Shown here in pieces: positions 43,469 to 53,535 of a DNA stretch of 64,000 bases. The number at the start of each line of letters is the position of its first letter. The first letter of the stretch is position 1. The position numbers and the translations under genes are program-made. This stretch comes from Gilvimarinus polysaccharolyticus (GTDB lineage Bacteria; Pseudomonadota; Gammaproteobacteria; Pseudomonadales; Cellvibrionaceae), in contig NZ_LFIJ01000002.1 of the NCBI RefSeq assembly GCF_001187555.1, positions 683,920 through 747,919 on the forward strand, in the 5' to 3' direction. The notes below the pieces were generated by a model. The model was not told where the DNA came from and ran no database searches. It worked only from the letters and a program-made list of their open reading frames with translations.

Positions 43469-44537
43469 CTTACCTCGCCGCCAACGCGGTTCAGTGTTAA
43501 TACTTGCCATCTTAGTGGTGGCGATGGTGACGGGTTTTGCGATAAAAGCTTCGCGGGATTATCAGCTTAGTATGGCCCGTGCCGAGGCGCGCTGGCACGG
43601 TGCGCAGGCGCGGGCGTATTTATCCGGTGCTGAGAGTTTGGCGATTTATTTTCTAGAGTTAGATGAAGAGCTTACCGTCGACAGCTTGCTAGAGCCTTGG
43701 GCACAAGAGCTGCCACCGTTTCCGATAGAGGGCGGGGTGATTTTGGCGCAAATAGAAGACGCGTCGGCAAAAATAAATCTCAACGACGTTGTAACCGTCA
43801 CCGAGAACTTTAAAAAGACGGATGGTGCGCCTAACGACCCTGAACGTTTTAGTACACCGCAAAAGCACTTTTTGCGTTTACTGCAAAGTTTTCCAGAGCA
43901 GTATCCAATAACCGAAGAGCAAGCCATTAGCCTGCTGGAGGCGATGGTGGATTGGACTGATACCGATAATGACATAAGCGGCTATAACGGCGCCGAGCGC
44001 GATTACTATCAGTCACTCGACCCCATGTACTTGCCGCCTAACGCCGGCGCTTTTACCAGCGTAGAAGAGCTGCGTATGGTGAAGTCTATGACCGGTGAGT
44101 TAATGGCGCTGTTGCGACCATTTATTACGGTGTTACAGTCGGAGAGCAAGTTAAACGTCAATACGATTCATCCGCAATTGTTGCGTACGTTTAACACCAA
44201 AGATTCTTTGACACCGTTAACGCTTGAGCAGGTGGGTCAAGTGATGCAAGAGGCCGGCATTGAATACGGTCCGGAAAATTTATTTGCCGACAACCCAGCT
44301 TGGGATTCAGTTGTTGGCGACAAAGTCGATGACAGTTACGCCGCCACGGCGAGTAATTTTTTTAGGGTGACAACTCGTGTGCAGTTGGGTGACCAACGCC
44401 GCAGCATGCAGAGCTTGTTGCAGCGCGAAGAAGGAAAAATTACCGTTACTGCGCGCCGTGATGTGTACGACTATATACTCGACCTCGAACGGGCGGCAAC
44501 GCCCACGACTATCGGACAAACGACAGACAATGAGTGA
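43440..44537 (+). CDS. gspK: Minor pseudopilin GspK
   Basis: GspK caps the pseudopilus tip. The 365-residue product has leader PRRQRG-SVLILAILVVAM with no Glu5, which is the normal exception for GspK, and a large alpha domain insert. Family-typical parts are IEDASAKINLNDVV, LLEAMVDWTDTDNDISGYNGAE with calcium-type acidic residues, and FTSVEELRMVKSM. Start GTG 43440 or ATG 43452 are both possible; both lie inside gspJ. The 3' end overlaps gspL by 8 bp. Confidence 0.93.
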   Translation: MSAYMIWPTNLPRRQRGSVLILAILVVAMVTGFAIKASRDYQLSMARAEARWHGAQARAYLSGAESLAIYFLELDEELTVDSLLEPWAQELPPFPIEGGVILAQIEDASAKINLNDVVTVTENFKKTDGAPNDPERFSTPQKHFLRLLQSFPEQYPITEEQAISLLEAMVDWTDTDNDISGYNGAERDYYQSLDPMYLPPNAGAFTSVEELRMVKSMTGELMALLRPFITVLQSESKLNVNTIHPQLLRTFNTKDSLTPLTLEQVGQVMQEAGIEYGPENLFADNPAWDSVVGDKVDDSYAATASNFFRVTTRVQLGDQRRSMQSLLQREEGKITVTARRDVYDYILDLERAATPTTIGQTTDNE

Positions 44538-45792
44538 TCACCTCACACTATATATTGCCCATTATGGCGGCCCTTACACATGGTTGCGCCGCCGTGACGG
44601 GCTGCCCGATGAGTTGGGCACGGGCTCGACCGCCGATCTTGCCGAGCAGTTTGGTGGCGGTAATATTAACGCCCGCCTGATTATCGGCGGCCCGCAAGTT
44701 GTGGTGCGCCGCCTGAGTTACCTTGAGGCCGAAAAGCGCCACTTGCGTCGATTAATGCCCTTTCAGCTAGAAGAAGAAGTGATTGGCGATATCAGCCAAT
44801 TTCACTTTGCATTAGGCGCAGCCACAGATGGCGAGGTGAGCTTGGCTTACACCGAAAAAGCGCGCCTGTTGGATATTTTTACGCAATTAGCTGAGATGGG
44901 AATTGAGGTTAATCAATGTCTGCCAGCGGCCTTATTACCTAAGCTCGCGCCGCGCCTTCTGGCCTCCGAAGCATTAGCCGATGTTACGGTCGAGCAAGAT
45001 GTGTGGGCGCTGCACTGGCAAGACAATTTAGTTAGCGTGCGTTATGGCGCAGGTACCGGTTTTACCGTCAGTAGTGCAAGCTTGAGTGCGGCATTAACGA
45101 TGTTGCTTAACGCCGAAAATCGCATCGATAAATTACCTCAATTGAATTTAAGTGCGCCCGATGAAAATCAATTAGCGCAATTAGAGGCCGCACTACCCTC
45201 TGCGCTGGAAGGCGCCAAAAATGAGTCCCATATTGCTGGCATTTGGGATCACGAGCCCGATAGTGACTGTGTTGACTTATGTCAGGGTGAGTTTTCTCAA
45301 CGCTTACCGATCGAACGCTGGTGGCGCAGCTGGCAGCTAGTAAGCTATGCCGCCGCCGCGGCATTGGTGGTTTATGTGGCGGTGTTGTTGTTATCGTTAA
45401 GCCAATTAAAAACTGAAAACCTAGAAGTGCGGCGTGAGATAGAGCAAGTGTTTCGGACTGTGGTGGCTAATGGTCCGGCTAACGATCCGGAGCGGCGTTT
45501 GCGTATTATGGCCAGTGATTTGACGCCTAAAAGTCAAAGTGGACAAACGGTAGCGCTGCTCGCTGCTGTTTTACCAGAGCTGGATAGTCGCGATGACATT
45601 ACTTTAAAAGGTGTTTATTTTACCGCAGAGGCTGGTGATTTATCACTTAATGTACAGGCGAGCACCTTTAATGCGATTGAGTCATTGCGCGGTGCACTTG
45701 AAGGCGGTGGCTTGAGTGCTGAGTTACTGTCGGCTAATGCGCAAGGCGATAATCATTCGGCGCGATTGAAAGTGAAGCGGAATCAGCTATGA
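44530..45792 (+). CDS. gspL: Type II secretion protein GspL
   Basis: GspL anchors the ATPase GspE to the inner membrane. The product (420 residues from ATG 44530) has a cytoplasmic actin-like domain (about 1-250, for example LSYLEAEKRHLRRLMPFQLEEEV), one TM segment (YAAAAALVVYVAVLLLSL, about 275-292) and a periplasmic ferredoxin-like domain (LKGVYFTAEAGDLSLNVQAS). The upstream part of the longer frame overlaps gspK and is not coding. It overlaps gspM by 4 bp (ATGA). Confidence 0.92.
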   Translation: MSDHLTLYIAHYGGPYTWLRRRDGLPDELGTGSTADLAEQFGGGNINARLIIGGPQVVVRRLSYLEAEKRHLRRLMPFQLEEEVIGDISQFHFALGAATDGEVSLAYTEKARLLDIFTQLAEMGIEVNQCLPAALLPKLAPRLLASEALADVTVEQDVWALHWQDNLVSVRYGAGTGFTVSSASLSAALTMLLNAENRIDKLPQLNLSAPDENQLAQLEAALPSALEGAKNESHIAGIWDHEPDSDCVDLCQGEFSQRLPIERWWRSWQLVSYAAAAALVVYVAVLLLSLSQLKTENLEVRREIEQVFRTVVANGPANDPERRLRIMASDLTPKSQSGQTVALLAAVLPELDSRDDITLKGVYFTAEAGDLSLNVQASTFNAIESLRGALEGGGLSAELLSANAQGDNHSARLKVKRNQL

Positions 45793-46277
45793 ATAAACTT
45801 TTTGAAGCGTTAGCGCGTTACAACCGTCGCGAGCAAACCATCTTATTGGTTGGCGCGCTTGCCATCGTGTTATACGTTTTATGGATGGCCGTATTATCAC
45901 CACTGCAGGCCAAGCGCGAACAACAAATTATGACTAATGCCTCCACCAGTGCCTCGTTGGCACGGGTTAAAGTGTTGGCGGGAAAAGTTCAGCAAGGCAA
46001 GCGTGATAGTACCGCGCAAAGCAACAACAATACAGGCAATATTAGCCAGCTTATCGACACCACTTTGCAGGCTAACGGTTTGCGCATGAGTGGCTTTCAG
46101 CCAGGTACTCGCGGTGAAGTTCGAGTGCGCTTAGATGATGTCAACTACAGTGCATTTATGCAGTGGTTGTACGATATAGAGTACCAGCACAGTATTAGCA
46201 TTTTGGATTTATCGATGGCGGCCAGCAGTAAGCCTGGCAAAGTAACCGCCAATGTTCGCTTAAGTGGCGGTCAATAA
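45789..46277 (+). CDS. gspM: Type II secretion protein GspM
   Basis: GspM is a bitopic inner-membrane protein that pairs with GspL. The 162-residue product has an N-terminal RYNRREQTILLVGALAIVLYVLW segment (TM about 17-36), a coiled stretch and a ferredoxin-like periplasmic domain with the typical VNYSAFMQWLYDIEYQHSI. Start ATG 45789 overlaps the gspL stop (ATGA). Sequence is weakly conserved in the family; position supports the call. Confidence 0.9.
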   Translation: MNKLFEALARYNRREQTILLVGALAIVLYVLWMAVLSPLQAKREQQIMTNASTSASLARVKVLAGKVQQGKRDSTAQSNNNTGNISQLIDTTLQANGLRMSGFQPGTRGEVRVRLDDVNYSAFMQWLYDIEYQHSISILDLSMAASSKPGKVTANVRLSGGQ

Positions 46278-46335
46278 GTATTGTGCCAAAAGCGTTTACC
46301 CAGCGATTTTTATTAGCGTATAAGTGACAGCAATC

Positions 46336-47091
46336 ATGTCGAAGATTTATTGGATTTTACTGGCGGTTATTTGTTGGTTGGTGTTTGTGATCGTACAGAT
46401 TCCTGCCAGCTGGGGCGGTTATATGATGACCCGCAATGGTGCGTTAGCGCTGACCGGAATCTCTGGCACCGTGTGGCACGGCCGCGCGAGTATGGCATCG
46501 ATTAGTATTGATGGTCGGGATTATTCGCTGGGCGAGTTGAGCTGGAACTTGCACCCAATGAGTTTGCTTAAGCTTAGCCCTTGCGCGGATATCAGCACGA
46601 ACCTCGAGCGGCAGCAAGTATCGGGCACCGCTTGTGCAGGCCTGAATAATAAGCTGACACTAAGCAATGCTGATATCAGTGTGCCCGCCTCATTGGTACA
46701 AGGCTTGCCTGACAACATAGAGATTGCCGGTCAAGTATCGGCACACATTAAAAGTCTAGAGTTAAAACAACAAACGCTGTTGGCGTTAGCAGGCAACATC
46801 AGTTGGAGCGCTGCAAGGCTTAACAACGGTCAACGCTGGCTTAATTTGGGTGCCTTTGCAGCCGAGTTATCGGCCACCGATAGTGGCGCCATTCTTGCCG
46901 AGGTCTTCTCTCTTGAAGGCCCAATCGACTTAAAAGGTAACGTGACTATGCCACTTGCGGGGGGGGTAATAATAGACGTTGATTTTACCTTGAGCGATTC
47001 ATTCAGTACCGATGTGCAAGCTAATCAATGGTTACCCATGATAGCAACACCGCTAGATAATGGCCGGCAACAGATTCAGATGCAGTTATAA
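46336..47091 (+). CDS. gspN: Type II secretion protein GspN
   Basis: GspN is an accessory inner-membrane protein of some type II systems. The product (about 252 residues) has one N-terminal TM (YWILLAVICWLVFVIVQIPAS) followed by a beta-rich periplasmic domain of the GspN/AsmA-like kind: LTGISGTVWHGRASMASISIDG, LGELSWNLHPMSLLKLSPCAD and LEGPIDLKGNVTMPLAGG. ATG 46336 is my choice; GTG 46324 is the alternative. It ends the operon. The 293 bp that follow hold no gene I recognise. Confidence 0.85.
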   Translation: MSKIYWILLAVICWLVFVIVQIPASWGGYMMTRNGALALTGISGTVWHGRASMASISIDGRDYSLGELSWNLHPMSLLKLSPCADISTNLERQQVSGTACAGLNNKLTLSNADISVPASLVQGLPDNIEIAGQVSAHIKSLELKQQTLLALAGNISWSAARLNNGQRWLNLGAFAAELSATDSGAILAEVFSLEGPIDLKGNVTMPLAGGVIIDVDFTLSDSFSTDVQANQWLPMIATPLDNGRQQIQMQL

Positions 47092-47384
47092 AGCAGAGCT
47101 TGGTTATTCATTTAAAAGTTAAGGGTGGTTTTATGTTTGCCAGCAGCCAATGCATTGGTCGGTTCGACAAAGAATAGGCGTCGTAAGTGTTCAACCTGTG
47201 GCTTAATGTTGTGTTATGTTGGTACTGCGTGCGCGTTATGAAGGTAATGCCGATGCGTTTTTCTTAATGGCATATGTTTGGGCTGATTATAAAGAACCCA
47301 GAACTATGCAAGCGAACGGTATTTAATGCTTAACTGAAAATAAGCGACTGAGTTTTGACGTCAATAATAGGCGCAGGAGGCCCT

Positions 47385-49808
47385 ATGCACTTCATGAAGT
47401 TTTGGGCTAATGGCACACGTTTAAAAGTCGCGGGCTTGGTTGCGGCGCTGGCAGGTCTATTGATTCTGGTGGTGTGCTTTAGCTTGATGGTGGTGCAAAT
47501 CCAATCGGCAGCCACCGCCTATCTGGCCGGTCAAAGTACTTGGTCGCGGGCGCAGCTAGGCAGTATTTATGAGTTAGAACGCTACTCCCGTGAAGGAAAA
47601 TCAGAACAATTAACCCGCGCTCGTCAATGGCTTGCCATTGTGCAGGCCGACCAACGCGCACGTGAAGGGCTTGAGGCCGCGAAGTTAGACCAAGCGCTGG
47701 TAACCCAAGCCTTTATTGCCGGTAACAATCACCCCGAAGATATCCCCGCAATGATCTGGCTATTTCGCTGTTGCAGCGAATTGGGCCATTTACAGCATGC
47801 TGTAAACGTGTGGCACGAATCCGATGCAAAAATTGCCAGCGTAGAACGTATTGCCGATCGCCTAGAGGAACTGTGGCGATCAGGCAGCCCAGATCAACAA
47901 GCTGTCATTTCGCTGCGACAACAACTTAGTGTATTAAACCTTCAGCTTGATCAACTTACCGAACACTTCCGCTCTGCTATGAGTGACGCGGCGCGTTGGA
48001 TGGCCTACGCTCTTTCGCTTGCGAGTTTGTGCTTTTTATTACTGATGGCATTATTGGCTTGGTGGTTGTGTTGGCTTTTAATGCGCACGCTGCAGGGCTC
48101 ACAAGAAAGCTTTAGGGCCATATTTGAACAGGCCGAAATCGGCATGATTCAGCTCGATGAGCAAAGTAAAATCATGACGGTTAACCCCGCTATTTGTAAA
48201 ATGCTTAATTACCCTCGTGAGCAACTCGAAAAAATGTCGCGCACCGAATTGGTGCATCCAGAGGACTGGGAGCTAGGCTTTGAACGGCGCGAGCAAATGC
48301 GTGCAGGACATATCGATAGTTACACCCTAGAACAACGTTTGACGAAAGGCAGTGGCGGTACAATTTGGGCGCGCTTAACGTTCTCTCGTATCGCCGGGAC
48401 TCGTGACCCGAGTGGCGCGCAAGGCCTGAGCTTTATTGCGCTTATTGAAGATGTCTCGGAATCGCGACGCTTATCCGTCGAGTTGAGTTTTCAGGCGACC
48501 CACGATGCCCTCACTGGGATTTACAATCGTCGAGCATTCGAGCGACGTCTTTCGATGGTGTTGGCCGAAGCGCGTGCCGAAGGCTTGCAACACGCATTGT
48601 TTTTTATCGATCTTGATCAATTCAAAATCATAAATGATACCTCGGGCCACCATGCCGGCGATCGTTTGTTGCAGCAGGTGGTGGACGTGTTGCGCCGTAC
48701 CTTGCGAGAGCGCGATATGCTGGCGCGTTTGGGGGGCGATGAATTTGGTGTGATATTAGAAAACTGCTCGCTGGCTACCGCCGGTCAAATCGCCGAAAAA
48801 CTGCGCGATGAGTTACGCAGCATGACGTTTGTGTGGAATGAGCGCAGCTACAATATCACCTGCAGTATAGGCATTGTTTCAATAACCGCAGCCACTCCCG
48901 ATGCTGGGCATGTCTTGCGCACTGCGGATATCGCCTGTTATTTGGCGAAAGAGCAAGGCCGTAACCGGGTCTATATTTCGGAGGTGGACGATCAGCAGCA
49001 ATTGGAGCGTCAGGGTGAAATGGAATGGCTTAACCGTATCCGCGCGGCCATCGACGAGAACCGTTTGTTTCTGGATGCACAATTAATAGTTCCTACTCGC
49101 CCAGGCTGCGGTGGTTTGCGCTATGAAGTGTTAATAAGGCTTAAGGGTGAGCAAGGCGAGATAGTCCCGCCCGGTGTTTTTCTCCCCGCGGCCGAGCGTT
49201 TTGGTGCGGCCTACCCGATTGATCGCTGGGTCATTGAGCATACATTTAGTCAACTGGCAGCGCATCCCAAGCACTTGGCACAGTTAGAATCGTGTCATAT
49301 TAACCTCTCCGGGGTATCGCTCGATCAGCCCGATTTGTACCAGTTTATTGTCGGCATGCTCGAGCAGTACGCAATTCCGGCCCAAAAAATCTGTTTTGAA
49401 GTCACCGAAACGGCAGCGGTTAACAACCTTGCTGAAGCGATTAAACTGATGGAGAAGTTGGGTCAAAAAGGCTGTCATTTTGGTTTAGATGATTTTGGTA
49501 CGGGCTTGTCGTCGTTTAGTTATCTGCGTCGCTTACCTATTGATGATTTAAAAATCGACGGTGTGTTCGTACGCGATATTGACCGCGATGCAACTGATTT
49601 AGCGATGGTGCGTGCCATCAATGAGATCGGCCAGACACTGAATAAAAAAACCATCGCCGAGTTTGTTGAAAACCGAGCTATCTTAGAGCTTCTGACTGAG
49701 ATGGGGGTCGATTTTGTACAAGGCTTTGGGGTGCATAAACCCTGTCGCTTTAGCCTGTTGTTAGCTACGCCGGACCCTCTTACGCTGGTCCAACAACCGC
49801 CCGATTAG
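47385..49808 (+). CDS. Membrane PAS-GGDEF-EAL cyclic di-GMP protein
   Basis: The product (807 residues from ATG 47385, behind GGAGG) has a TM helix at about 12-38, a periplasmic helical sensor region, a second TM at about 205-230, and a PAS domain (AIFEQAEIGMIQLDEQSKIM onward). A GGDEF domain follows (RLGGDEFGVIL at about 448, with the inhibitory RxxD site RERD five residues before GGDEF). The EAL domain has EVLIRL in place of EALxR, NLSG, and DDFGTGLSSFSYLRRLPID near 702. Both catalytic signatures look nearly intact, so it may make and break cyclic di-GMP. The EVL variant is tolerated in active enzymes. Confidence 0.9.
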   Translation: MHFMKFWANGTRLKVAGLVAALAGLLILVVCFSLMVVQIQSAATAYLAGQSTWSRAQLGSIYELERYSREGKSEQLTRARQWLAIVQADQRAREGLEAAKLDQALVTQAFIAGNNHPEDIPAMIWLFRCCSELGHLQHAVNVWHESDAKIASVERIADRLEELWRSGSPDQQAVISLRQQLSVLNLQLDQLTEHFRSAMSDAARWMAYALSLASLCFLLLMALLAWWLCWLLMRTLQGSQESFRAIFEQAEIGMIQLDEQSKIMTVNPAICKMLNYPREQLEKMSRTELVHPEDWELGFERREQMRAGHIDSYTLEQRLTKGSGGTIWARLTFSRIAGTRDPSGAQGLSFIALIEDVSESRRLSVELSFQATHDALTGIYNRRAFERRLSMVLAEARAEGLQHALFFIDLDQFKIINDTSGHHAGDRLLQQVVDVLRRTLRERDMLARLGGDEFGVILENCSLATAGQIAEKLRDELRSMTFVWNERSYNITCSIGIVSITAATPDAGHVLRTADIACYLAKEQGRNRVYISEVDDQQQLERQGEMEWLNRIRAAIDENRLFLDAQLIVPTRPGCGGLRYEVLIRLKGEQGEIVPPGVFLPAAERFGAAYPIDRWVIEHTFSQLAAHPKHLAQLESCHINLSGVSLDQPDLYQFIVGMLEQYAIPAQKICFEVTETAAVNNLAEAIKLMEKLGQKGCHFGLDDFGTGLSSFSYLRRLPIDDLKIDGVFVRDIDRDATDLAMVRAINEIGQTLNKKTIAEFVENRAILELLTEMGVDFVQGFGVHKPCRFSLLLATPDPLTLVQQPPD

Positions 49809-49893
49809 CAGTAGCAATAAATCGCCGTAGGGGTGACCTTGAGCGCCTCAATGTTTAGTATGAACGCCCCGTAGGCTGCTAGGTTAACGCGCT

Positions 49894-50940
49894 GTGTCTT
49901 ATCTATTAAATCGCATTTGTTGGTCTGCTCGAGCGAGCATCCGCCTAGGTGCTCTATGGGCGGCGCCGCTCTTAGCATTTTTGCTTGTATGCACCGTAAG
50001 CCGTACTCACGCGGAGTGGGTCAGTGATGAGCAGGCCATTATGGGTACGCGGGTGAATGTCACCTTGTGGTATAAAGATGCCGCGCGCGCGCGCCAGCTT
50101 AGTGCACAAGTTATGACCGAGATGCGGCGCATTGATGCCACTTACAGCCCTTACCAAGACTCGTCTGATTTATCGCAGATGAACCGCGCCGCCGCCAAGC
50201 GGCATGCGGCTGATCCGTTACCGATCAGCCCAGAAATGAGCCGGCTGCTGGATAAATCGCTGTACTACGGCCGACTCACCGATGGTGCTTTTGATATCAC
50301 TTATGCCTCACTGGCGCGCTACTACGATTATCGTGCCGGCAAACAGCCCAGCGATGCGCAGCGGGAGCAACTACTGCCCGCCATTGATTACCACCACGTT
50401 AAGCTCGATAACGTCGCTCACACCGTGTACTACAGTCAACCACAGGTGTATGTAGATTTAGGAGGTATTGCCAAAGGCTACGCCGTTGATCGCGCGATAG
50501 AGCTATTGCGCAGCGCCGGTGTACAGCACGCCAGTGTGAGTGCTGGGGGCGACAGTCGAGTGCTGGGAGATCGTCGCGGTCGCCCTTGGATGGTGGGCAT
50601 TAAGCAGCCTCGCGGCGCTGAAGGGGTGGCGATTACAGTGCCGTTAACCGATAGCGCTATCTCGACCTCCGGCGATTACGAGCGCTACTTTATTGGTGCC
50701 GAGGGCGAGTGGATACACCATATTATTAACCCACGCACAGGCAAAAGTAGTGGCGAGTTGGCCAGCGTATCTATTATTGGCCCAGACGGCTTTGATACCG
50801 ATGCGCTCTCGACCAGTGTGTTTGTACTGGGTGCCGATAAAGGCTTGGCGCTTATTAATCAGCTGCCCGCTTTTGATGCGATATTGATTACCCGAGCGGG
50901 TAAAGTCCGTTACAGCAACGGGTTAACAGCCCCCGAGTGA
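49894..50940 (+). CDS. apbE: FAD:protein FMN transferase (ApbE)
   Basis: ApbE attaches FMN to a threonine of target proteins in or at the periplasm, using FAD and magnesium. The 348-residue product has a hydrophobic leader (GALWAAPLLAFLLVCTVSRTHA), then family motifs MGTRVNVTLW, VDLGGIAKGYAVDRA, SAGGDSRVLG, HIINPRTGKSSG and FDTDALSTSVFVLG, the last two holding the metal and flavin ligands. Start is GTG 49894. No obvious target with a flavinylation motif or Nqr/Rnf operon is adjacent, so the substrate is unknown. Confidence 0.94.
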   Translation: MSYLLNRICWSARASIRLGALWAAPLLAFLLVCTVSRTHAEWVSDEQAIMGTRVNVTLWYKDAARARQLSAQVMTEMRRIDATYSPYQDSSDLSQMNRAAAKRHAADPLPISPEMSRLLDKSLYYGRLTDGAFDITYASLARYYDYRAGKQPSDAQREQLLPAIDYHHVKLDNVAHTVYYSQPQVYVDLGGIAKGYAVDRAIELLRSAGVQHASVSAGGDSRVLGDRRGRPWMVGIKQPRGAEGVAITVPLTDSAISTSGDYERYFIGAEGEWIHHIINPRTGKSSGELASVSIIGPDGFDTDALSTSVFVLGADKGLALINQLPAFDAILITRAGKVRYSNGLTAPE

Positions 50941-51055
50941 TACCGCAATCACAGCCACGGGCAGTATAAAGCCTTACAATAACTGCACTTTTACGGTCAA
51001 TTGATTAAACTTCTTGTATAACAAATAGGCCGTAAGTACAAAACAGGACGCCCCA

Positions 51056-51583
51056 ATGATACAGCGTTACCCCCAGATGCTTTTACGAGGGCTGTTAGTG
51101 TGCCTTTTAGCCCTCGCCGCTGTTAGCCAAGCGCAGCCAACCGCGACTGACGACACCGAGGCGCTTAAGCAGCAAGTCTTAGAGCTGAATCGCGATTTGC
51201 TTATTTTAGAGGAAGAGCTTTTGTACCCCGCCAATAGCCAAATCGCGGTGTATTTATCGCTGGATGTCGGTGAGTACTTTGCCCTCGATGCGGTTAAAGT
51301 CAAAATCGATGATAACTTTGTCGCCAGTGAGCTTTATACCCCAAAGCAAGTGGATGCCCTGCTACGCGGCGGTATCCAAAAGCTGTATTTGGGTAATGTT
51401 AAAAGTGGGCAGCATGAAATTAGCGCTTTTTTTACCGGCCTAGGCCCTCAAGGGCAACCTTACAAGCGCGCCGCATCGGTGACGGTAGATAAAACCACCG
51501 CGCCTTTAGTGTTGGAATTGCGTATTGTCGACTCCACCAGCAAGCTACAGCCGGTGTTTGATATTAAGCAATGGGAGTTATAA
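51056..51583 (+). CDS. Small periplasmic protein, first gene of the Agl-Glt-like cluster
   Basis: The 175-residue product has a signal peptide (LLRGLLVCLLALAAVSQAQ), a short helix (EALKQQVLELNRDLLILEEELLYPA) and a beta-rich domain (IAVYLSLDVGEYFALDAVKVKIDD and HEISAFFTGLGPQGQPYKRAA). Similar proteins are sometimes labelled AraC-family regulators in annotations, but I see no DNA-binding domain and it is exported. It begins the nine-gene cluster that ends with the TonB-like protein and overlaps the next gene by 13 bp, so it is probably a periplasmic part of that complex. Confidence 0.75.
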   Translation: MIQRYPQMLLRGLLVCLLALAAVSQAQPTATDDTEALKQQVLELNRDLLILEEELLYPANSQIAVYLSLDVGEYFALDAVKVKIDDNFVASELYTPKQVDALLRGGIQKLYLGNVKSGQHEISAFFTGLGPQGQPYKRAASVTVDKTTAPLVLELRIVDSTSKLQPVFDIKQWEL

Positions 51584-53535
51584 CCACCACTGGGCTCTGC
51601 GCCCTACTGGCCGCGGCTAGCGCGACGCTCGCGGCTGCGCCCGAGCCCCATCGCGCGGCGCAAGATCTGCGTTATGGCGAGAGCTTGTATCATTACTATA
51701 CCGGCGACTTGCCACAGGCGTTAAGCGTTTTGCTGCGTGCCGAACACGACGGTGGCATTACCAAACACCAGCACTATCCGCAATTAATGCGTGCCGGTAT
51801 GTATTTGGCGTACGGTATGGACGATCGAGCCCGCGCCGAGTTTGCGGCCCACCTGGGTCACCATACGTCCGGCCAAGATCATCCGAATCAAAACGTGCCG
51901 CAAAAAGTACGCGACACGGCCCACTATTATTTGGCCCAGCTCGACTACCGCGCTGGAGATTACGCCGAAGCGGCCGCTTCGGCCGTTATCATTGGCGACA
52001 CCTTAAGCGATTCTTTAGGTGATAATCTCGCGCTGCTTAACGCGCACCTTTTAATTAAAGCCGGTCCAGTGCCTAGCTTGCAGGAGGCACAAACCACTCT
52101 TAGCCCGCTACAACAAAACCGCGCTTTGGCACTGCTGAACTTGGGCAATGCCGCCGCGCGCGCAGGCGATCCCATCCGTGCACAACATTATTACCAGGCA
52201 GGCTTGGCTACCGATTTGCCCGATAGCGCCAGTGGCCTAGATGAGGCCTTGGCGGTGCGTGATAAAACCCTCACTGCGCTTGGTTACAGTTTTTTGCAGC
52301 TGGGGGATTACGCCTCGGCCAAGGCTGCGTTTCGCGATGTACGGCTCGATAGCAACCTCGCCAACAGCGCCTTGCTTGGTTACGGTTGGGCCGCCGCCAG
52401 TTATCACGATTACGTTTTAGCACTTAAGCCTTGGCAAGCGCTGCGCAACCGCTCGCTGCTAGAGCCCGCAGTGCAAGAAACTCTGTTGGCGGTGCCTTGG
52501 GCTTACGAGCAATTAAAGGCACCGCGCTCGGCCCTGATAGCCTACCGTGAATCCGAGCAATTACTTACCGATGAGTTCACCCGCATTAAACACACTCTTG
52601 AGAGCCTAGATCGCGAGTTGTTGTTGGCCAGCTTGCGCCGCAATGACCTGCAAGGTGCGCTGCTTACGCAAGGCGATGGTCGTGCGCTACAAAGTTGGCT
52701 CACCCTTGATCAAGTGAATGTGTTGGCCAGTGACTCACGTTATTTACAAGAGTTGTTGAAGCGCGATGCACTGCAAGACAGCGCGCAGCAGCTGCGCGAT
52801 TTACTGCTGCTGCAGGACAAACTTAATCACTGGCAAGTTAAGCTCGATATTTATCGGCAACTAATAGCCGATAAACGCCAGTTACGTGGCGCGCGCGCAG
52901 ACCAAATTGAACAAACCGATTTACTGCGTCAGCACCAGGCGCTGCGCGAGCAACGCGAGCAGTTGGCCGGCGAGTTAACCCGTATCGCCCGCGAGCAAGA
53001 CACACTGGCATTAGCTGACCCCGGCATTCGCGCTCAAGCCCGCCGCATTCATCGTGCCCGCACTCATGTTGCAGCCCTTGCCGGTAACGCCAAAGTGCCC
53101 GCCAACGCCACCGAGCGTTTAGACTTTTACCAAGGCTTGATCGCCTGGCGCGCGGCGCAAGATTTTGCCGATCAGCAGTGGCGTGCCAATAAAACCCTGG
53201 CACAACTGGATAGCGCCTTAGATGAAAGCCGCACTCGCAGTGCTCAAGTGGCTAAAATACTGACCACCGATCCGGATTTGGACGCACAAGTGGCGCGTCT
53301 AACGGCGCTGCAATTACGCAACGACGCGCAATTAACGGAACTGAATCAAGCCGTAGCTAGCGCCACCGATACCCTACTTAATGCGATTCGCCAAGGGCTG
53401 GTTAGTCACCGCAACCGGCTGCAAGATTACTTGGCACAAGTGCACTTAAGCACCGCCCGCTTGTTTGATGTTGCTTACCGCGCGGCCGATAACGCGGATA
53501 TAGACGCGCCTAAATTGCCGGAGGTGCAAGAGTGA
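51571..53535 (+). CDS. Exported TPR/coiled-coil protein of the Agl-Glt-like cluster
   Basis: The 654-residue product has a signal peptide (LCALLAAASATLAAAP) and then two parts. About 25-300 consists of TPR-like helix pairs (LYHYYTGDLPQALSVLLRAEH, ALALLNLGNAAARAGDPIRAQHYYQAGL, LGYSFLQLGDYASAKAAFRDV). About 380-640 is helical and charged with long coiled-coil stretches (DLLRQHQALREQREQLAGELTRIAREQ region). Such a protein would span periplasmic distance or scaffold others. It overlaps both neighbours (13 bp and 4 bp). By position and type it is comparable to the TPR protein GltD of Myxococcus, but I cannot show orthology. Confidence 0.8.
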   Translation: MGVITTTGLCALLAAASATLAAAPEPHRAAQDLRYGESLYHYYTGDLPQALSVLLRAEHDGGITKHQHYPQLMRAGMYLAYGMDDRARAEFAAHLGHHTSGQDHPNQNVPQKVRDTAHYYLAQLDYRAGDYAEAAASAVIIGDTLSDSLGDNLALLNAHLLIKAGPVPSLQEAQTTLSPLQQNRALALLNLGNAAARAGDPIRAQHYYQAGLATDLPDSASGLDEALAVRDKTLTALGYSFLQLGDYASAKAAFRDVRLDSNLANSALLGYGWAAASYHDYVLALKPWQALRNRSLLEPAVQETLLAVPWAYEQLKAPRSALIAYRESEQLLTDEFTRIKHTLESLDRELLLASLRRNDLQGALLTQGDGRALQSWLTLDQVNVLASDSRYLQELLKRDALQDSAQQLRDLLLLQDKLNHWQVKLDIYRQLIADKRQLRGARADQIEQTDLLRQHQALREQREQLAGELTRIAREQDTLALADPGIRAQARRIHRARTHVAALAGNAKVPANATERLDFYQGLIAWRAAQDFADQQWRANKTLAQLDSALDESRTRSAQVAKILTTDPDLDAQVARLTALQLRNDAQLTELNQAVASATDTLLNAIRQGLVSHRNRLQDYLAQVHLSTARLFDVAYRAADNADIDAPKLPEVQE

